Origin: Brachionus manjavacas
Lineage: Eukaryota; Rotifera; Eurotatoria; Ploima; Brachionidae
Direction of reading: 5' to 3'
Assembly (NCBI GenBank): GCA_019054805.1
Contig: JAHQIY010000016.1
Location: 1,488,001 to 1,552,000, forward strand
DNA length: 64,000 nt
Made by a program: the position numbers and the translations under genes. Positions 61,112 to 64,000 of this stretch are shown here, in pieces. Position 1 is the first letter of the stretch. Every line of letters begins with the position of its first letter. The notes beneath the pieces are model-generated. The model saw only the letters and a program-made list of their open reading frames with translations. It was not told the DNA's origin and ran no database searches.

Positions 61112-61590
61112 TTAATTGTAATTTGGATTTGCATATTTTTGTTCTATTGCTTGATTGTAGCTAGGAGGAATCTGTAAAATTGTTGGGCCAAAATTTATTC
61201 CTGGTGTTGAAATTTGGTTAATGTTTGGTCTTAGCAAGATAACCCGTCTTCTTCGTCCTGCCCGTAAACATCCGACAATGAAACAAACTAGTAAAAATAA
61301 AAATACCACAGCCCCAGCACCACTATCTAATATTTTTTTAAAAAAAATTATTTACTAATAAAAATAATTACATATATAAACTCTCGGATTTATGAAGCAA
61401 CATTCAGAGTATTTAAAACCACAGCAATATACATCCAATGTATCTTTATGATTTTATTTAATTTTTTTGCTAATTAGTTGAAAAAAAGCCTACTGCTGTA
61501 GCAAATTTTTGTTTTTCCGCATATTTTGGTCTCCATTAGTACGGGGCTCATTAATTGAATTGAAAATAATAAAGCTAGAAATGTAATCAT
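61112..61590 (-). CDS. Cys-rich single-pass membrane protein with PPxY motif, 2
   Basis: Three exons (61494-61590, 61372-61443, 61112-61326) join to 127 aa. The middle exon is 72 nt, as in the neighbouring paralogue, with the same phases. A signal peptide is followed by TKICGKTKIC, then VYCCGFKYSECCF, one TM helix (GAGAVVFLFLLVCFIVGC), a basic RAGRRRR and a tail with QIPPSYNQAI, a PPxY match. Only the YCCGF...CC core, TM and PPxY are shared with paralogue 1; the tails differ, so the duplication is old. Confidence 0.75.
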
Positions 61591-61751
61591 TTTAAGAAAA
61601 TTATCTAATTTAAAAAATATTCAACTCTCTTAAATGTTTTAAAAATTATTAATTTAAACAAGATAAATATTTATTTATCATTTGATTCTATTTTAAAATA
61701 TTTATAAAAAATTGAAAAAAAAATAATCAGATGACATAGAAGCAATCTATT

Positions 61752-63123
61752 TCATCTATCAACAGTTAATTTTTTTTTGCCATTATTAGTCACTTTATTG
61801 GAAAAAATGGTGCCGTGACTATTATTATTCCAGTGAGGAGGATGTGGATTTTTAATCGGATTTAACTGATTACTTCTAGTACTCAAGTTGGCTTTTTCAG
61901 TTGACTCCTCGTTTTTTGCTTTTGAATTTGCAGATAAAAGACTCCTCTCTTTTACATATCTTTCGTACATATTCAAAGCCAATTTTGGATTTTCATTTTT
62001 AAACTCGGTCCATTGTGGTGAGCTGGTTAAATCAATGCTTTCTTTTTGGATAAAATTCAAGCATTTCTTTTTCAATCGTTCATGATTGAGCTCAAATGCT
62101 TCAATTAAAATAGGAATGCAAGTAAGTCTATTCAACTGGCCTTCCATAAAAACAAGACACGAGGTTCGTAAGCCATTCAGTTCCAAGACATCAGCTGCCT
62201 TCATAATACTTTGTACATTTTTTTCATTAATGCTCTCGGTTTCTCCTGAGTAAATGAAATTAATAACAAATGGCATTATGTTCGGATCAACTTCTTTTAG
62301 CTCAATTACGTTTGAGCTATTTTCCGAGTGGGTTTTAGAATTGTGGTTTAATTGAGGATTCAAGACTGTAGATTCATCTAGCTTACTGAATTTGTCTTTT
62401 CGGATTCGGCTTTTATCTGTCTTGTTTTGGACTTGTGGCAATGGAAGAGGCAGAGGAGTTGGTGACATGGTAGAGACCAAGTCGACTAAATTTTTTAGAA
62501 CTGGAGACCGAGCCGATATAATGCACCTATGAGCTGGATATCTTATCTCATTTATATTGAGAAAGCAATCAGCATAATTTTGACTTTTGAGCAAGTTTTT
62601 CATATCACGAATAAACTCGTACTTGGCTTTAAAATCATCGGTCATTTTGTCACATTTGACTTGAATTTTTTCATTTGTTTTAGATAAATATTCATTTATT
62701 TCCTTTAAATTGGTAATTTGTGTTTTGAGCTCGTCGTTTTGGCGGCGCAAATTGGCTATTTGTTTTTTTAGATCCTCATTTGTCCGAATATCCGAGTCAA
62801 TCCGATTAAGCTTGTGCTGCAGGTCGAATATTTCGGCATCTTTTTTGTCCAGGATTATTTTTAAAGTTTTGTAAGACGGAGCACATTTTATACCTTTAGA
62901 AATATTATTATTAAACAAATTATTAATAATTATTAAATAATTAGCAAAATTTTTATTAAATTTTATTTTTATTACAAATTGATGATGGTGCATCTAGGTT
63001 TTTAGCAGGACGGCAAATGTCACATAATAAAAAATTTCTTCCGCAAGTTTCACAGCTTCTAAGAACGTCGTTGGATCGTTTTTCGTGCTTTTTACATTCT
63101 CTTTTGCGTCTAGCTGAATCCAT
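61752..63123 (-). CDS. Zinc-finger, coiled-coil, BTB/POZ protein
   Basis: Two exons (62976-63123 and 61752-62893) join to 429 aa. The N-terminus is a Cys-rich, B-box/zinc-ribbon-like region (ECKKHEK, SCETCGRNFLLCDICRPA, SICIKC across the splice). A coiled coil follows (~60-145), then a BTB domain (ADCFLNINEIRYPAHRCIIS, FVINFIYSGETESINEKNVQ, LELNGLRTSCLVFM) and a BACK-like helical segment (TCIPILIEAFELNHERLKKK). A ~45-residue insert rich in Ser/Pro/Lys splits the BTB fold. BTB proteins commonly act as Cullin-3 substrate adaptors. Because the insert interrupts the fold after helix 2, Cullin binding is uncertain. Confidence 0.8.
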
Positions 63124-64000
63124 GTTTTTACAACTTTTCCAAATATGAGCTATGTTAATATATTTTGTTTAAATTACATTGAGATTAAAATGAGATGTAA
63201 TTTGAATTTTTTTTCTCAATAACAATAACAAATCAAATACCTAAGAGAATTTAATGCGTTCTATTTTTCCAAAAAATAATAACAGGAGAGTTGAAACGAA
63301 TAAGTGAGCGTGTTGAACAATTATTTAAAAGGTGACAAAAATTGAATTTTTTAAATTTTTTTTAATATTTTTATTGAATTAATTATTAAGGTTTATGCCA
63401 TGTTCTATCAGTGTAACTATGGATATAGTGATTTATAATTTTAAACATCGAAAGTGTTCTTACTGGTATTTGTTTACTAAATTTTTTTTTACATTTTTAG
63501 CTATTCCCTAATCTTAAGAGTCCATGAATACTATTTGATCTACCAAATATTGATCAGTTGAATTTGACTTTTTTTAATATATTTATTATATAAATATTAC
63601 ATCATTACCGGTAAGTTGGAGGTGAAGCTTTACCATATTTACAAAGGTTAAATCTTTAGGGTTTCCTTTTTAATAAAATAATAATAAATACAAATAAAAC
63701 CATAGCAATAAAGCAAATTTATTAAATAATTTAAAAAAATACTTGTTTTCATGATATTAATCAATGGATATCGAAGGTTATGAATTTGAGAATAAAAATA
63801 ATAAACTAGTTAAATTAAAACATTTAAGACTGAGTTTCAAAATTAATGAATTGCCTCTTCAGGGAAAATGTAAAAAAAGAGAAAAAATTTTAATTTTACC
63901 TTTTTTTATCAAAATCACATTAGATTTTCTTTAAGTAAACCATTTCATTGAATCTTCATAAAAGCGTTTGACTGAATATTGGACCAAAAGAAACGCGTTT
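63124..64000. other. Intergenic AT-rich DNA
   Basis: Upstream region of the BTB gene to the window edge. No gene or repeat is supported. Confidence 0.4.

Overview
This window is an AT-rich (roughly three quarters A+T by eye) animal genome segment. Genes are broken by short GT-AG introns, many only about 45-160 nt, and coding blocks are separated by AT-rich gaps full of transposon debris. Gene content is metazoan: UCP4-type carrier, prominin, TIM44, GAK/auxilin, coatomer epsilon, pyroglutamyl peptidase, ERICH3, an SLC1 transporter and RASSF. The debris is mostly 5'-truncated or decayed non-LTR retrotransposons, plus foldback elements and a Tc1-like deletion derivative. The LINE C-terminal sequences and the genome style look most like a monogonont rotifer (Brachionus-like). 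That placement is inference from remembered similarity, not a search.

Layout. 0-5.6 kb: TIR element, a LINE with endonuclease and reverse transcriptase, decayed DNA, tRNA-Pro. 5.7-7.1 kb: single-exon WD40 gene whose 5' end is repeated upstream as an inverted copy. 7.8-10.1 kb: LINE fragment, Tc1-type MITE, foldback relic. 10.3-12 kb: UCP4-like carrier and a C12orf57 (protein C10) homologue in tandem on the minus strand. 12-14 kb: foldback and OTU-protease relic. 14.1-17 kb: prominin, 9 exons. 18.5-20.1 kb: TIM44. 21.7-23.7 kb: two very small genes and a low-molecular-weight (bacterial/fungal/plant-type) thioredoxin reductase with an intron inside its CxxC motif. 24-27.1 kb: hairpins, LINE relics and a GC-rich inverted-repeat island. 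27.4-35.5 kb: GAK, 5 exons, with one intron holding three ~701-bp tandem units and another filled by a ~1.1-kb palindrome. 36.8-39.4 kb: promoter region and a SAM-domain protein with a Ser/acidic tail. 40-42.3 kb: foldback, LINE 3' ends. 44-45.8 kb: pyroglutamyl peptidase I and coatomer epsilon. 46.2-49.9 kb: ERICH3-like. 51.6-53.5 kb: divergent SLC1-family transporter. 53.9-57.5 kb: RASSF protein, probably with a long N-terminal extension. 57.7-61.6 kb: a cluster of five small secretory-pathway genes. 61.7-63.1 kb: zinc-finger/coiled-coil/BTB protein.

Most genes are unrelated housekeeping neighbours. The 57.7-61.6 kb cluster is the main exception. It has three paralogous secreted peptides that keep the E-x3-E-x-C pattern of vitamin K-dependent Gla proteins, next to two paralogous Cys-rich single-pass membrane proteins with cytoplasmic PPxY motifs and identical exon phases. 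This is the best candidate here for something undescribed.
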